From: Pyxidicoccus caerfyrddinensis
GTDB lineage: Bacteria; Myxococcota; Myxococcia; Myxococcales; Myxococcaceae
Length of the DNA: 64,000 nt
Assembly (NCBI RefSeq): GCF_010894405.1
Contig: NZ_JAAIYA010000003.1
Coordinates: 186,001-250,000 of the forward strand
Reading direction: 5' to 3'
In this document: piece by piece, positions 56,586-64,000 of the stretch
Layout of the letters: every line of letters begins with the position of its first letter
Position numbering within the stretch: the stretch's first letter is position 1
Notes under the pieces: model-generated
The model's database searches: none
The model's input: the letters and a program-made list of their open reading frames with translations, nothing else
What the model was told of the DNA's origin: nothing
Position numbers and translations under genes: made by a program

Positions 56586-58801
56586 GCCCCTCATTCCTGA
56601 AGTCCCTGGTCGCCGCCGTCCTGCTGCTCGTCGGGCCCGCCACGTCGTGGGCGGCGCCGCGCGGCGCGCCGGTGTGCGAGCCCGTCGACGCCGAGGGCTC
56701 GCCGCGCGCCTTCCCTCCCGAGGCCCAGCGCGCGCTGGACGCCATCGTCCGCGCCGAGCTGTCACAAGGGCCCGTGGCGGGCCTGTCCGTGGGCGTCACG
56801 CGGGGCGACCAGCGCTGGGTGTGCGCGTACGGCCAGCGAGACCTGGCCCGCCGCCTGCCCGCGACGCCGCGCACCACGTACCGCATGGCGTCCGTCACCA
56901 AGTCCTTCACCGCGGTGGCGGTGCTCCAATTGGTGGAGCAGGGGAAGCTGGGCCTGGACGCGGACATCAGCACGCTGGTGTCCTCCTGGCCGCGGAAGCA
57001 GTGGCCCGTCACCGTGCACGATTTGCTGGGCCATCTGAGTGGCGTGCCGACCTATGACGGCCTGGCCTCCAGCAACAACGTGAAGGCGGTGAGCACGCAG
57101 GAGGCCATCGCCATGTTCGCGGACAAGCAGCTCGCCTTCGAGCCGCGCACCCGCTACCTGTACAGCACGTGGGGCTTCAACCTGCTGGGCGCCGCGGTGG
57201 AGGCGGCCTCCGGCCAGTCCTACCGCGACTACCTGCGCGAGCACGTCTTCCAGCCCTCGGGCATGGAGCACGCCGACCTGGACATCATCTCCACGCGCGA
57301 CGAACACCAGGCGGTGGGCTACCGCGTGGTGGGCGGCGTGCTGAAGCCGTCGCGCTTCCTGGACGTGTCCAGCCGCTTCGGTGGCGGCGGCACCCGCGGC
57401 ACGGTGGGGGACATGCTCGGCTTCGGCCGCGCGGTGCTGGCGAACACGCTGGTGTCTCGCGACACGATGGGCCGCATGCAGGCGTCCATGGCCACCTCGG
57501 ACGGGCGCCTCACCGACTACGGCATGGGCTTCGCGACCTACCCGCTGCGCGGCCACTACCTGGTGGCGCACGCGGGCGGCCAGCCGGAGACCACCACGCT
57601 GCTGGTGATGTTCCCCGCCGAGGACACGGTGATTGCCCTGGCCACCAACGTGGAGGGCGAGGCGAAGCGGCTGCGGCGCCTGTCCATCCGGTTGATGGAG
57701 CAGGTGCTGGAGGACGGCGTCACGCGGCGCGACGCGCACCTGGCGGACGCGGTTGACGCGGTGGTGTACGAGGGCCTGGGCCGCATCGCCAGCTACGGGC
57801 TGGCGTACCACCAGTGGGCCACGCGCGGGCCGGGCTCGCTGCCGCCGGATGAAGATCTGCCCGGCGCCTTCACCCGCGTCTCCGACCTGCTGGACCGCAA
57901 GGAGATTGCGAAGGACTCGCGCGCGGCGCTGGAGCGCATCAAGGGGGCGCATGACCCGCGCATGGGCTCCGTCTTCATCCGCGTGGGCGCGCACATGGCG
58001 CGCACGCTGGAGAAGGCCCACGGCGCCGAGCGGCTGCGCACCTACCCCGCCGAGGGGCCGCTGTCCTTCTTCTCGGACTACCTGGCTGCGTGCGACGCGC
58101 AGGGCCTGCCCGACACGGAGCGCTTCGGCGGGCCGCTGCGCGAGGACCTGCTGCGCTTCGTCTCCAGTTGGAAGCGCGCGGAGGTGCCCGCGCTGCGCCG
58201 CCAGCGGCTGGATGAAATGAAGGACCCGGAGCGCCACATGCCCGCGCTGCGCGAGGCGGCGGCCCGGGCCCCGGAGGTGCGGCCGGACTACTCGGACGAG
58301 TTGCTGCGCATCGCCGAGGGACATGCGCTGCTCAAGCAGTCCGCCGCGCGCCTGCGCTGGCTGGAGCTCGCGGTGGAACTGCAGCCGCGCAGTGTGGACG
58401 CGCGGGTGGCGCTGGCCCAGGCGCTGCTGGCGGCGAAGCGTGACGGCGACGCGCTGCCGCACCTGCGCGAGGCGCTGGCCACGCCCCAGGGCGCGCTGTC
58501 GCTGGCCCCCGGCGGGCTGCTCAAGCGCGTGGGCGAGGCGGAATCTCCCCAGGTGGGGCTGGGCCTCTTGCGCGCGGGCGTGACGCTGCACCCGGACTCG
58601 CCCGAGTTGTGGGAGGCGCTGGCGAAGCGCGAGGGCGCGCAGGGGCACAAGGCCCAGGCGAAGGCCGCGCTGCGCCAGGCCCGGCGTGCCCGGGAGGTGG
58701 CGCCCGCGCCCTCGACGTCCGCGAGCCGCGCGGGCGCGGAGCGGGGCTCCAGCGGTCCGGTGCCGGACGACCACGGGCTCGTGCGTCCCCGCCAGCAGTA
58801 G
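56582..58801 (+). CDS. Serine beta-lactamase-fold hydrolase with C-terminal TPR-like helices
   Basis: 739 aa starting at a TTG (56582) that overlaps the upstream stop in TTGA. Signal peptide (VAAVLLLVGPATSWAA). The class C/penicillin-binding core spans about residues 50-390: catalytic Ser in MASVTKSFTAVAVLQ (near 104), YSTWGFNLLGAAVE as the YxN-type element and AHAGGQPETTTLL as the HxG motif. Residues 400-720 are helical repeats with a TPR look (LKQSAARLRWLELAVELQPRS ends one; HPDSPELWEALAKREGA another). Likely an exported esterase, amidase or D-Ala carboxypeptidase bound to partners by the helices. Coupled to the SGNH hydrolase gene. Confidence 0.82.
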   Translation: MSPSFLKSLVAAVLLLVGPATSWAAPRGAPVCEPVDAEGSPRAFPPEAQRALDAIVRAELSQGPVAGLSVGVTRGDQRWVCAYGQRDLARRLPATPRTTYRMASVTKSFTAVAVLQLVEQGKLGLDADISTLVSSWPRKQWPVTVHDLLGHLSGVPTYDGLASSNNVKAVSTQEAIAMFADKQLAFEPRTRYLYSTWGFNLLGAAVEAASGQSYRDYLREHVFQPSGMEHADLDIISTRDEHQAVGYRVVGGVLKPSRFLDVSSRFGGGGTRGTVGDMLGFGRAVLANTLVSRDTMGRMQASMATSDGRLTDYGMGFATYPLRGHYLVAHAGGQPETTTLLVMFPAEDTVIALATNVEGEAKRLRRLSIRLMEQVLEDGVTRRDAHLADAVDAVVYEGLGRIASYGLAYHQWATRGPGSLPPDEDLPGAFTRVSDLLDRKEIAKDSRAALERIKGAHDPRMGSVFIRVGAHMARTLEKAHGAERLRTYPAEGPLSFFSDYLAACDAQGLPDTERFGGPLREDLLRFVSSWKRAEVPALRRQRLDEMKDPERHMPALREAAARAPEVRPDYSDELLRIAEGHALLKQSAARLRWLELAVELQPRSVDARVALAQALLAAKRDGDALPHLREALATPQGALSLAPGGLLKRVGEAESPQVGLGLLRAGVTLHPDSPELWEALAKREGAQGHKAQAKAALRQARRAREVAPAPSTSASRAGAERGSSGPVPDDHGLVRPRQQ

Positions 58802-58805
58802 CCCT

Positions 58806-58833
58806 GAAGCGCCCGCGCGGACAGCGGCGCTTC
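58806..58833. terminator. Hairpin after the serine hydrolase gene
   Basis: GAAGCGCC (58806-58813) pairs with GGCGCTTC (58826-58833) across a 12-nt loop, five bases past the stop at 58801. No T-run, so a weak call. Confidence 0.35.
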
Positions 58834-58918
58834 CTCGTACCCGCCGTCCTGGCTCCGCTCCCTTCGAGCCCCGAGAGTCCGTGGCGCGAGCGCACCGTCG
58901 TGCGAGGATGGCGCGCCC

Positions 58919-59800
58919 ATGCGCATCCCCTGTCCCAATTGCCCTGCCGCCATCATCCCGGGTGCCGAGTCCTGCGGAATGTGTGGCGCCTCGCTGCTGA
59001 AGGAGGCGGTGCCGGGCTCCGCGGAGCCGGTGTGCGCGGTCCACCCGGAGTACCTGAGCCTGAGCGCCTGCAGCCGCTGCGGCAACTTCGCGTGCGCGAA
59101 GTGCCTGCGGCAGGGACCGCGCGGTGAGATTGTCTGCGCCGCGTGCCATGAGCGCCAGCCGGCGGGGCTGCTGGCGTGGGACCGGCGCGAGGAGGTGGGG
59201 ACGCTCCGGGCCTTCTGGGAGACGTGCCTGGACATCATGTTCCGCCCGGGGCCGACCTTCGAGCGGCTGAATCCGGAGGGCACGGTGGGCAGCTCGCTCG
59301 GCTTCACGATGCTGTGCAACTTCGTGGGCTACTTCACCACGGCGCTCGTCTACATGGCCTTCATGGCCGTCTTCCCCATGCCGGACGAGACGATGAAGGC
59401 CGACAACGTGGACCCGGCGGCGTTCAAGGCGATTGGCGCCGGCATGTTCGCCGCGATGACGGTCCTGGCACCCCTGATGGGCGTGGTCGTCACGCTGTTC
59501 AGCTCCGGCGTGGACCACCTGCTGCTCCGGATGGCGGGCAGTGAGCACCCGTACGCGGTGACGCTGCGGGGCAATGCCCTCTCCCAGGCGCCCTACCTGA
59601 TTGGACTGATTCCGATGTGCGGCATGTACGTGGCCCCACTGTGGGCCGTCGGCCTGCGTATCATCGCCTACCGCCACCTGAACGCGGTGAGCTGGGGCGG
59701 GGCGGCGTTCGGAGCGCTCGCGGGGCCCCTGCTCACCTGCTTCCTGTGCGGCGGCAGCTACCTCGCGCTCTTCTCCGCCGCGTCGGCCATCTCCGGATGA
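58919..59800 (+). CDS. Zinc-ribbon/B-box plus Yip1-like membrane protein
   Basis: 293 aa. The N-terminus holds a zinc ribbon (CPNCPAAIIPGAESCGMC) and a B-box-like cluster (CAVHPEYLSLSACSRCG, CAKCLRQG, VCAACHE). From about residue 115 a Yip1-like membrane region with four to five helices follows: GFTMLCNFVGYFTTALVYMA, AAMTVLAPLMGVVVTLFSS, YLIGLIPMCGMYVAPLWAVG and FGALAGPLLTCFLCGG. Yip1-type proteins act in membrane organisation; the bacterial versions are uncharacterised. The next gene starts 14 bp later. Confidence 0.8.
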   Translation: MRIPCPNCPAAIIPGAESCGMCGASLLKEAVPGSAEPVCAVHPEYLSLSACSRCGNFACAKCLRQGPRGEIVCAACHERQPAGLLAWDRREEVGTLRAFWETCLDIMFRPGPTFERLNPEGTVGSSLGFTMLCNFVGYFTTALVYMAFMAVFPMPDETMKADNVDPAAFKAIGAGMFAAMTVLAPLMGVVVTLFSSGVDHLLLRMAGSEHPYAVTLRGNALSQAPYLIGLIPMCGMYVAPLWAVGLRIIAYRHLNAVSWGGAAFGALAGPLLTCFLCGGSYLALFSAASAISG

Positions 59801-59814
59801 GCGCGGCGACCTGA

Positions 59815-60675
59815 ATGCCACCCCGACAGACGACGGAAGCCGACTACCAGCGGCGGTTGCTCCGGGCGCAGCAGGTGCTGCAGGAGCGCCTGGACGCGCC
59901 CGTCGACCCCACGGCCCTGGCCCAGGCGGCGAGCTTCTCGCTGCACCACTTCCACCGCATCTTCCGCGCGCGGATGGGGGAGAGCGTCATGGAGCACGTG
60001 CGCCGCCTGCGCCTGGAGCGGGCCGCGCGCAGACTCCGCGCCAGTGCTGACGCGCGCCTGCTCGATGTCGCGCTCGACGCTGGCTACGAGTCCCACGAGG
60101 CCTTCACCCGCGCGTTCATCACGCGCTTCGGCGTGCCTCCCTCTGAGTTCCGCGAGCAGCCCCCGTCGCGAGTCCTCGCGTGGCAGCAGGCGCATGCCGG
60201 GGCGCCCGGGGTGGACGTCCAGGTGCACACGTATCCAGCGCTGCGCGTGGCCTTCATGCGCCACCGCGGCAGCTACGCGGACATCGGGCACCTGTGGCAG
60301 CGGATGCAGGCCTGGGCCACGCAGCACGGGCTCCTCGGCGCGGACCCCGTCCTCTACGGCGTGTGTCCGGATGACCCGGAGGTCACCGAGGAGGCGCTGC
60401 TGCGCTTCGACGCGTGTGTCGCCGTCGGTGGAGGCTTCACCGCCACGGACGAGGTCGGCGTCATGGACCTTCCCGGCGGCACATACGCCGTGGGGATGCA
60501 CCGGGGTTCCTACGCGCGGCTGGCGGAGACGTACCTCGATGTCATCGGCCGTTGGTTCCCCACCAGCGGGTACGAGCCCGCGCCGGAGGCCGTCATCGAG
60601 CACTACCTCAACGACCCCGAGCAGACCCCGGAGACAGAGCTGCTCACCGAGGTGCGCGTCCGCATCGCGGATTAG
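59815..60675 (+). CDS. AraC-family regulator with GyrI-like effector domain
   Basis: 286 aa, ATG at 59815. N-terminal double HTH of AraC type (PTALAQAASFSLHHFHRIF and LLDVALDAGYESHEAFTRAF, then RFGVPPSEFRE). Residues about 125-286 are a GyrI/SOUL-like ligand domain (VDVQVHTYPALRVAFMRHRG, GGTYAVGMHRGSYARLAETY, EAVIEHYLNDP). This is the Rob/SoxS-type layout in which the C-terminal domain binds drugs or small molecules. Convergent with the stand-alone effector-binding gene, overlapping it by four bases. Confidence 0.88.
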   Translation: MPPRQTTEADYQRRLLRAQQVLQERLDAPVDPTALAQAASFSLHHFHRIFRARMGESVMEHVRRLRLERAARRLRASADARLLDVALDAGYESHEAFTRAFITRFGVPPSEFREQPPSRVLAWQQAHAGAPGVDVQVHTYPALRVAFMRHRGSYADIGHLWQRMQAWATQHGLLGADPVLYGVCPDDPEVTEEALLRFDACVAVGGGFTATDEVGVMDLPGGTYAVGMHRGSYARLAETYLDVIGRWFPTSGYEPAPEAVIEHYLNDPEQTPETELLTEVRVRIAD

Positions 60676-61130
60676 GACAGGCCCACCAGCACCTCGGCTT
60701 CGAGGACTCCCCGGGCCATGGCGGCCACTTCGTAGCGCTCGAAGTCAGCGACGTAGCGCCGCTCCGCGCGCCGCTCCCAGGCTTCCCAGACGTGGGCCCA
60801 GGTGGCCCAGAGCGCCCGGGCCGGGTCGCCCCGGGCCATGAAGCGTGCGTACTCGCCGCGGGGGATGACCACCCTGCGCAGGCCGTCCGGCACCGGTGCC
60901 TCCGCGGGGGCCCGCGTGCCGATGACCAGGGTGTAGGGGCCGCGGTGGTCGCTCTCGTAGTCGCAATAGACGGCGTAGACGTCGCGCGCGTCCTTCCGCG
61001 CGGGCAGGTGCTCGCGCATGAAGCGCTGCCAGAAGTGGGGGATGTCCTGGCCGGCCTGCTCGGGCGAGGTGCGCAGCGCCGGGCCGATGATGACGAGGTC
61101 TTCGTCCTGCTTCAGGTACTCCGCATGCAT
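60672..61130 (-). CDS. Stand-alone GyrI/AraC effector-binding-type protein
   Basis: 152 aa from the ATG at 61130. Resembles the YdeE/GyrI ligand-binding fold: YLKQDEDLVIIGPALRTS, YAVYCDYESDHRGPYTLVIG and VVIPRGEYARFMARGD, followed by WAHVWEAW. There is no DNA-binding part. Its neighbour is an AraC regulator with the same fold, and the two convergent genes overlap by four bases at their 3' ends, so they may share ligands or form a signalling pair. Confidence 0.75.
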   Translation of the reverse strand: MHAEYLKQDEDLVIIGPALRTSPEQAGQDIPHFWQRFMREHLPARKDARDVYAVYCDYESDHRGPYTLVIGTRAPAEAPVPDGLRRVVIPRGEYARFMARGDPARALWATWAHVWEAWERRAERRYVADFERYEVAAMARGVLEAEVLVGLS

Positions 61131-61224
61131 CTTCGTGACTCCGCGTGCTCGTGTGGAACGACGCGGAGGAAGGTAGCGGGGGCGCCCGGCGCCCATTTGA
61201 TGGCCCGTGCTCTTTTCGAGGCGG

Positions 61225-62331
61225 CTACTGCGCGGTGGCGGTGGACGCGTCGGAGGGCGCCGCCGCGGTGACGGTGCGCGGCTTCGGCCAGAAGCGCGTC
61301 GCGTGCACGCCGTCGAGCGCGAAGACGCGCCGCTTCGCCTTCGCGTCATAGACGCGCACGGCCTTGTCGGAGGAGACGAGCAGCAGCGGCCCGCGCACCC
61401 GCAGGTCCACCGCGGACGTGGGCGCCAGGGCCAGCTCCTCGGGCTCCACCAGCCGGTCCTGCACCTCCCAGCGCAGCGGCGGCATCAGCGCGGACAGCTC
61501 GCCGGTGGCCCGCCAGGCGTAGAGGGGGCCGCCGTCCGTCTCGAGGGAGACCCACTCGCCGAACCTGTCGTGGCCCTTCTCCGTCACCACCGCGTCGAGC
61601 CGGGCGGTGTCCTCGCTGCCCTCGGGGAACGCGTTGGTCGCGGGAGCGTCCGCGTCCAGGCCCGAGGTGGAGGACACGAGCATGGTCGCGGTGGTGAGCG
61701 CGCCGGTGCCGGCCGCGGTGTCGGCCTCGTAGACGGTGGCCACCGTCTCGATGCGCTTCCACGCGTCACCCTCACGGCGGAAGGCGTGTGCGAGGCCGAC
61801 GCTGCCCTCGGCCTGGGTGATGGGGAGGCGCTGGCCCTCGAAGAGGAAGTACTCGTCGGTGCCATCCGCCTTGCGGACGAGGTCGTCCACCTGGGACACC
61901 AGCGCGACGGGACGGCCCGCGGCGTCGAAGCCCACGGCGTCCGTGTGGCCCGTCTCCGGCAGTGCGAGCGGAGTCCCCTGGCCGGCCTGGACGTCCACCA
62001 GCCAGGCGCGCGGCTTCACGGTGCCGTTGCCCCGGTCCACCACCGCGCCCTGCCGGCCGTCCGGGCTCCACGCGAGGCCGAGCCGCTCACACGCCGCGTC
62101 CACGGTGAAGAGGGCCTTCTTCGCACCGCCCGTGTCCTGGCGCGTCCAGGTGCAGCCCGAGGGCGGGGCGTCCTGGAGGTAGGAGAGGGTGAACGCGGGC
62201 GCGGGCGCTACGGCCTTCGCCTCCGCCGGAGCCGGGGAGGGAGCCACGGGGGCGGGGTCCTGGGACTTCTTGCAAGCACCGAGCAGAAGCACGGAACCGA
62301 GGAAGAACGCGGGGCCGAGACGGCGGTCCAT
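61225..62331 (-). CDS. Lipoprotein with propeller-like repeats
   Basis: 368 aa. ATG at 62331 gives the lipoprotein signal (FFLGSVLLLGACKKS); an upstream frame extension lacks features. A Pro/Ala linker is followed by a domain of beta strands with Trp/Asp turns: RLGLAWSPDGRQGAVVDRG, GHTDAVGFDAAGRPVALVSQ and RGPLLLVSSDKAVRVYDAK, a TolB/WD-like rhythm. It probably faces the periplasm. No enzymatic motif. Confidence 0.72.
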   Translation of the reverse strand: MDRRLGPAFFLGSVLLLGACKKSQDPAPVAPSPAPAEAKAVAPAPAFTLSYLQDAPPSGCTWTRQDTGGAKKALFTVDAACERLGLAWSPDGRQGAVVDRGNGTVKPRAWLVDVQAGQGTPLALPETGHTDAVGFDAAGRPVALVSQVDDLVRKADGTDEYFLFEGQRLPITQAEGSVGLAHAFRREGDAWKRIETVATVYEADTAAGTGALTTATMLVSSTSGLDADAPATNAFPEGSEDTARLDAVVTEKGHDRFGEWVSLETDGGPLYAWRATGELSALMPPLRWEVQDRLVEPEELALAPTSAVDLRVRGPLLLVSSDKAVRVYDAKAKRRVFALDGVHATRFWPKPRTVTAAAPSDASTATAQ

Positions 62332-62389
62332 GAGGCTCTCCGGGGGAGTGACATCTGCAACATGGCAGAACGGCGGGAGTGGGCGGAAG

Positions 62390-62920
62390 TCACTCGCGGC
62401 GTAGCAGGTGGTACACAAAACGTTTTGACGTGCGGGTTGTGAAACCTGCTTGCCTGCTCTGACTTTCCGTCGCAGGCGCCGCTGTCATGGCGCTCGCCTG
62501 GAGCGGCACGTGCGCGAAGGCGGGGTGCGTCACGCGCCTGGAGCGCAGGACGGAGACACCGACACCCGCGAGCGCGATGAGGCGCGGCCAGAGTGGAGTC
62601 GGAAACGCCAGTGCGAGGGCGAGGAGCGCGCCCGCGGAGATGGCGAACAGCGCGACCAGGCCGTAACGGCGCGCCCGTACCACGCGCAAGCCCAGGACGA
62701 TGAGCGCGAGGGCGACGAGGGCGTTCCCCGCATGGACGACGAGCGGTGCTGCTCCCCGCGCGGTGCTCGCCCCGGTGCCGATGGCGGACAGATACACGGC
62801 GATGCATACCGGACACTTGGGCACGAGCACTCCCACGAGCACCGGGAGGAATGCGAGGCGAGTGAAGCGCCGGGAGGAGTGGGCTGGCTCGGTGCGATGT
62901 CGGAGAGGTGGGGTCCGCAT
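62390..62920 (-). CDS. MerC-like small membrane protein
   Basis: 176 aa from the ATG at 62920. Four hydrophobic helices: FLPVLVGVLVPKCPVCIAVY, LVVHAGNALVALALIVLGL, LVALFAISAGALLALALAF and LIALAGVGVSVLR. The motif PKCPVC at the end of the first helix and the small size resemble MerC-type metal-binding membrane proteins, although transport of mercury is not implied. The C-terminus contains a short palindromic DNA element, CAAAACGTTTTG at 62416-62427, upstream of the lipoprotein gene. Confidence 0.6.
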   Translation of the reverse strand: MRTPPLRHRTEPAHSSRRFTRLAFLPVLVGVLVPKCPVCIAVYLSAIGTGASTARGAAPLVVHAGNALVALALIVLGLRVVRARRYGLVALFAISAGALLALALAFPTPLWPRLIALAGVGVSVLRSRRVTHPAFAHVPLQASAMTAAPATESQSRQAGFTTRTSKRFVYHLLRRE

Positions 62921-62939
62921 ATGCAATCCATAGTCAGCG

Positions 62940-63271
62940 GCTCCAGCTCCGAGGAGTAACAAGCGCGGCGCGAATCCGTACTCCAGGGAGGAGCTGTGGG
63001 GGTGTTCCAGTTGGTGATGCGCAGGCGCGGCGTGAAGCTGTTCCACGGGACGGTCTGCTGACAGGGACTGTGCGAATGCGCCTCTGGCGGTGAGATATGC
63101 AGGCGCGGCGCGAAGCTCTTCCGTGGGAGGGCGTGGTGACAGGGACCGTGCGTGCCCTCTCCGCCGGTGACGCGCAGGCGCGGCGCGAAGCTCTTCCGTG
63201 GGAGGGCCTGCTGAAGGGGACCGTGCAAGCCCTCTTCGCAGGTGATGCGCAGGCGCGGCGCGAAGCCGTGC
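62940..63271 (+). repeat. Decayed tandem array of ~75-bp units
   Basis: Units begin with GGTGATGCGCAGGCGCGGCG or variants at 63013, 63089, 63166 and 63241 (periods 76, 77, 75), with a very degenerate unit before 63013. Plus-strand translation of the better copies gives repeated GDAQARREA and ALPWEGLL. Indels have shifted the frames, so no continuous gene covers the array. The unit resembles the start of the gene at 63292. Confidence 0.8.
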
Positions 63272-63291
63272 CGTGAAGGTAGCCTGTCGGC

Positions 63292-64000
63292 ATGGACTCC
63301 CTGATAGCCGCCGCCGCACGCGCGCTCTCCGCCGGTGATGCGCTGGGCGCGCTGAAGCGCGTGGCCCTTCGCGACGACGCTCCGGCGCTCGCGTTGCGCG
63401 GTATCGCGATGGCCCAGCTCGGTGAGCATGCGCGGGCTCGTGAGCTCCTGAGGCGCGCCGCCCGTGGCTTCGGCCCGGGTGAGGACCTTGCACGCGCACG
63501 GTGCCGGGTGGCCGAAGCGGAGGTGGCGCTGGCGGTGCGCGACCTGACCTGGTCCCCACGCGCACTCGACGCAGCGCTCGTGACGCTCGATGCCCGAGGG
63601 GACCGGGCGAACGCACTGCATGCGCGCCTCATCGCGATACGCCGGCTCCTGCTGCTCGGTCGCCTCGACGAGGCCGAGGCCTTGCGCTCACACCTGGATG
63701 CGCGTGGCATGCCGCCCGCGCTCGTGGCCGTCGCGGAGCTCGTGGCGGCCGACATCGCCTCGAGACGGGTCCGGACACGCCCGGCGCGCGAGGCGCTCGA
63801 ACGGGCTCACGAGGCGGCGAGACGCGCGTTCGTGCCCGCCCTGGTGGCCGAGGTCGAGCAGGCCCGCACGGCGCTCGAACGGCCCGCCGCGCGCCAGCTC
63901 AGCGCGGGCTCCGAGCGTGCGCTCCTGCTCGAAGACGTGGAGGCGGTGTTCACGTCGGGCGACCTGGTCGTCGACGCCTGCCATCGCGCGCTGCGAAGTG
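63292..64000 (+). CDS. TPR-like helical protein, partial, continuing past the window
   Basis: ATG at 63292 with GAAGGT upstream; open to the window end. The 236 visible residues are helix-turn-helix repeats of TPR type: AAAARALSAGDALGALKRV, LALRGIAMAQLGEHARAREL, LHARLIAIRRLLLLGRLDEA and AREALERAHEAARRAFVPAL. The last visible part SERALLLEDVEAVFTSGDLV may begin another domain. Its N-terminal ALSAGDA segment resembles the repeat unit just upstream. The rest of the gene would show whether it is a regulator or a scaffold. Confidence 0.7.
   Translation, partial: MDSLIAAAARALSAGDALGALKRVALRDDAPALALRGIAMAQLGEHARARELLRRAARGFGPGEDLARARCRVAEAEVALAVRDLTWSPRALDAALVTLDARGDRANALHARLIAIRRLLLLGRLDEAEALRSHLDARGMPPALVAVAELVAADIASRRVRTRPAREALERAHEAARRAFVPALVAEVEQARTALERPAARQLSAGSERALLLEDVEAVFTSGDLVVDACHRALRS

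Noticed and set aside
62908-63093. Small plus-strand ORF of 61 codons covering the repeat array
   Set aside because: It crosses degenerate repeats, lacks a ribosome-binding site and reads as a decayed copy of the downstream gene rather than a gene.

Overview
The window looks like chromosomal DNA of a fruiting myxobacterium of the Myxococcus/Corallococcus/Pyxidicoccus type. It has very high GC with strong GC3 bias, many secreted lipoproteins with Cys-rich or Ig-like repeats, orphan histidine kinases and a eukaryote-like kinase. No gene was matched to a database. I saw no rRNA, tRNA, CRISPR array, insertion sequence or replication origin.

Layout. 1-13.4 kb is an envelope and secreted block. 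It holds a SIMPL-domain fragment, a small lipoprotein, two large adjacent lipoproteins that both end in lamin-tail domains (the first also carrying a nuclease domain), an M64 metallopeptidase, a PEGA-domain protein, and an Ig-like lipoprotein whose two halves differ in base composition. 13.7-15.8 kb holds an SDR oxidoreductase and a diacylglycerol-kinase-like lipid kinase.

15.8-23 kb is the most interesting part. It contains an NrtR-like Nudix/winged-helix regulator, an unrecognised gene, then a co-directional run of PP2C phosphatase, Ser/Thr kinase with zinc ribbon, nicotinamidase-like hydrolase, VWA protein and a small unknown protein. A palindrome GTGTY-N5-RACAC sits in the spacer of a sigma70-like promoter both upstream of the regulator and upstream of the phosphatase gene, with a second copy 22 bp further on at the latter. 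I infer a regulon linking NAD metabolism to a protein-phosphorylation module of the TerY-P type.

23-27 kb carries a small nucleotidyltransferase pair resembling a toxin-antitoxin module, a deletion-scarred dihydrofolate-reductase-family pseudogene and a 907-aa lipoprotein with a CxxCH motif. 27-33 kb has two convergent family-4 glycosyltransferases and a tightly overlapping four-gene operon ending in a third glycosyltransferase. 33-43 kb is rich in signalling: two HisKA kinases, a bactofilin-like protein, a copper-monooxygenase-like lipoprotein and a NarX/NarL-type pair enclosing an OB-fold protein. 43-49 kb has two LysR regulators, NTF2-fold proteins, a receiver-only protein and a CapA-like protein.

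49-64 kb holds a 901-aa secreted protein with a type-9-like C-terminal tail behind an AT-rich promoter and an RBS hairpin. It also holds an apparently orphan type III secretion inner-rod protein, a cluster of a short palindromic repeat before a LuxR-type regulator, an SGNH hydrolase/serine hydrolase pair, a Yip1-like zinc-ribbon protein, an AraC regulator convergent with a stand-alone effector-binding protein, and a decayed 75-bp tandem array just before a TPR-like gene that runs off the end.
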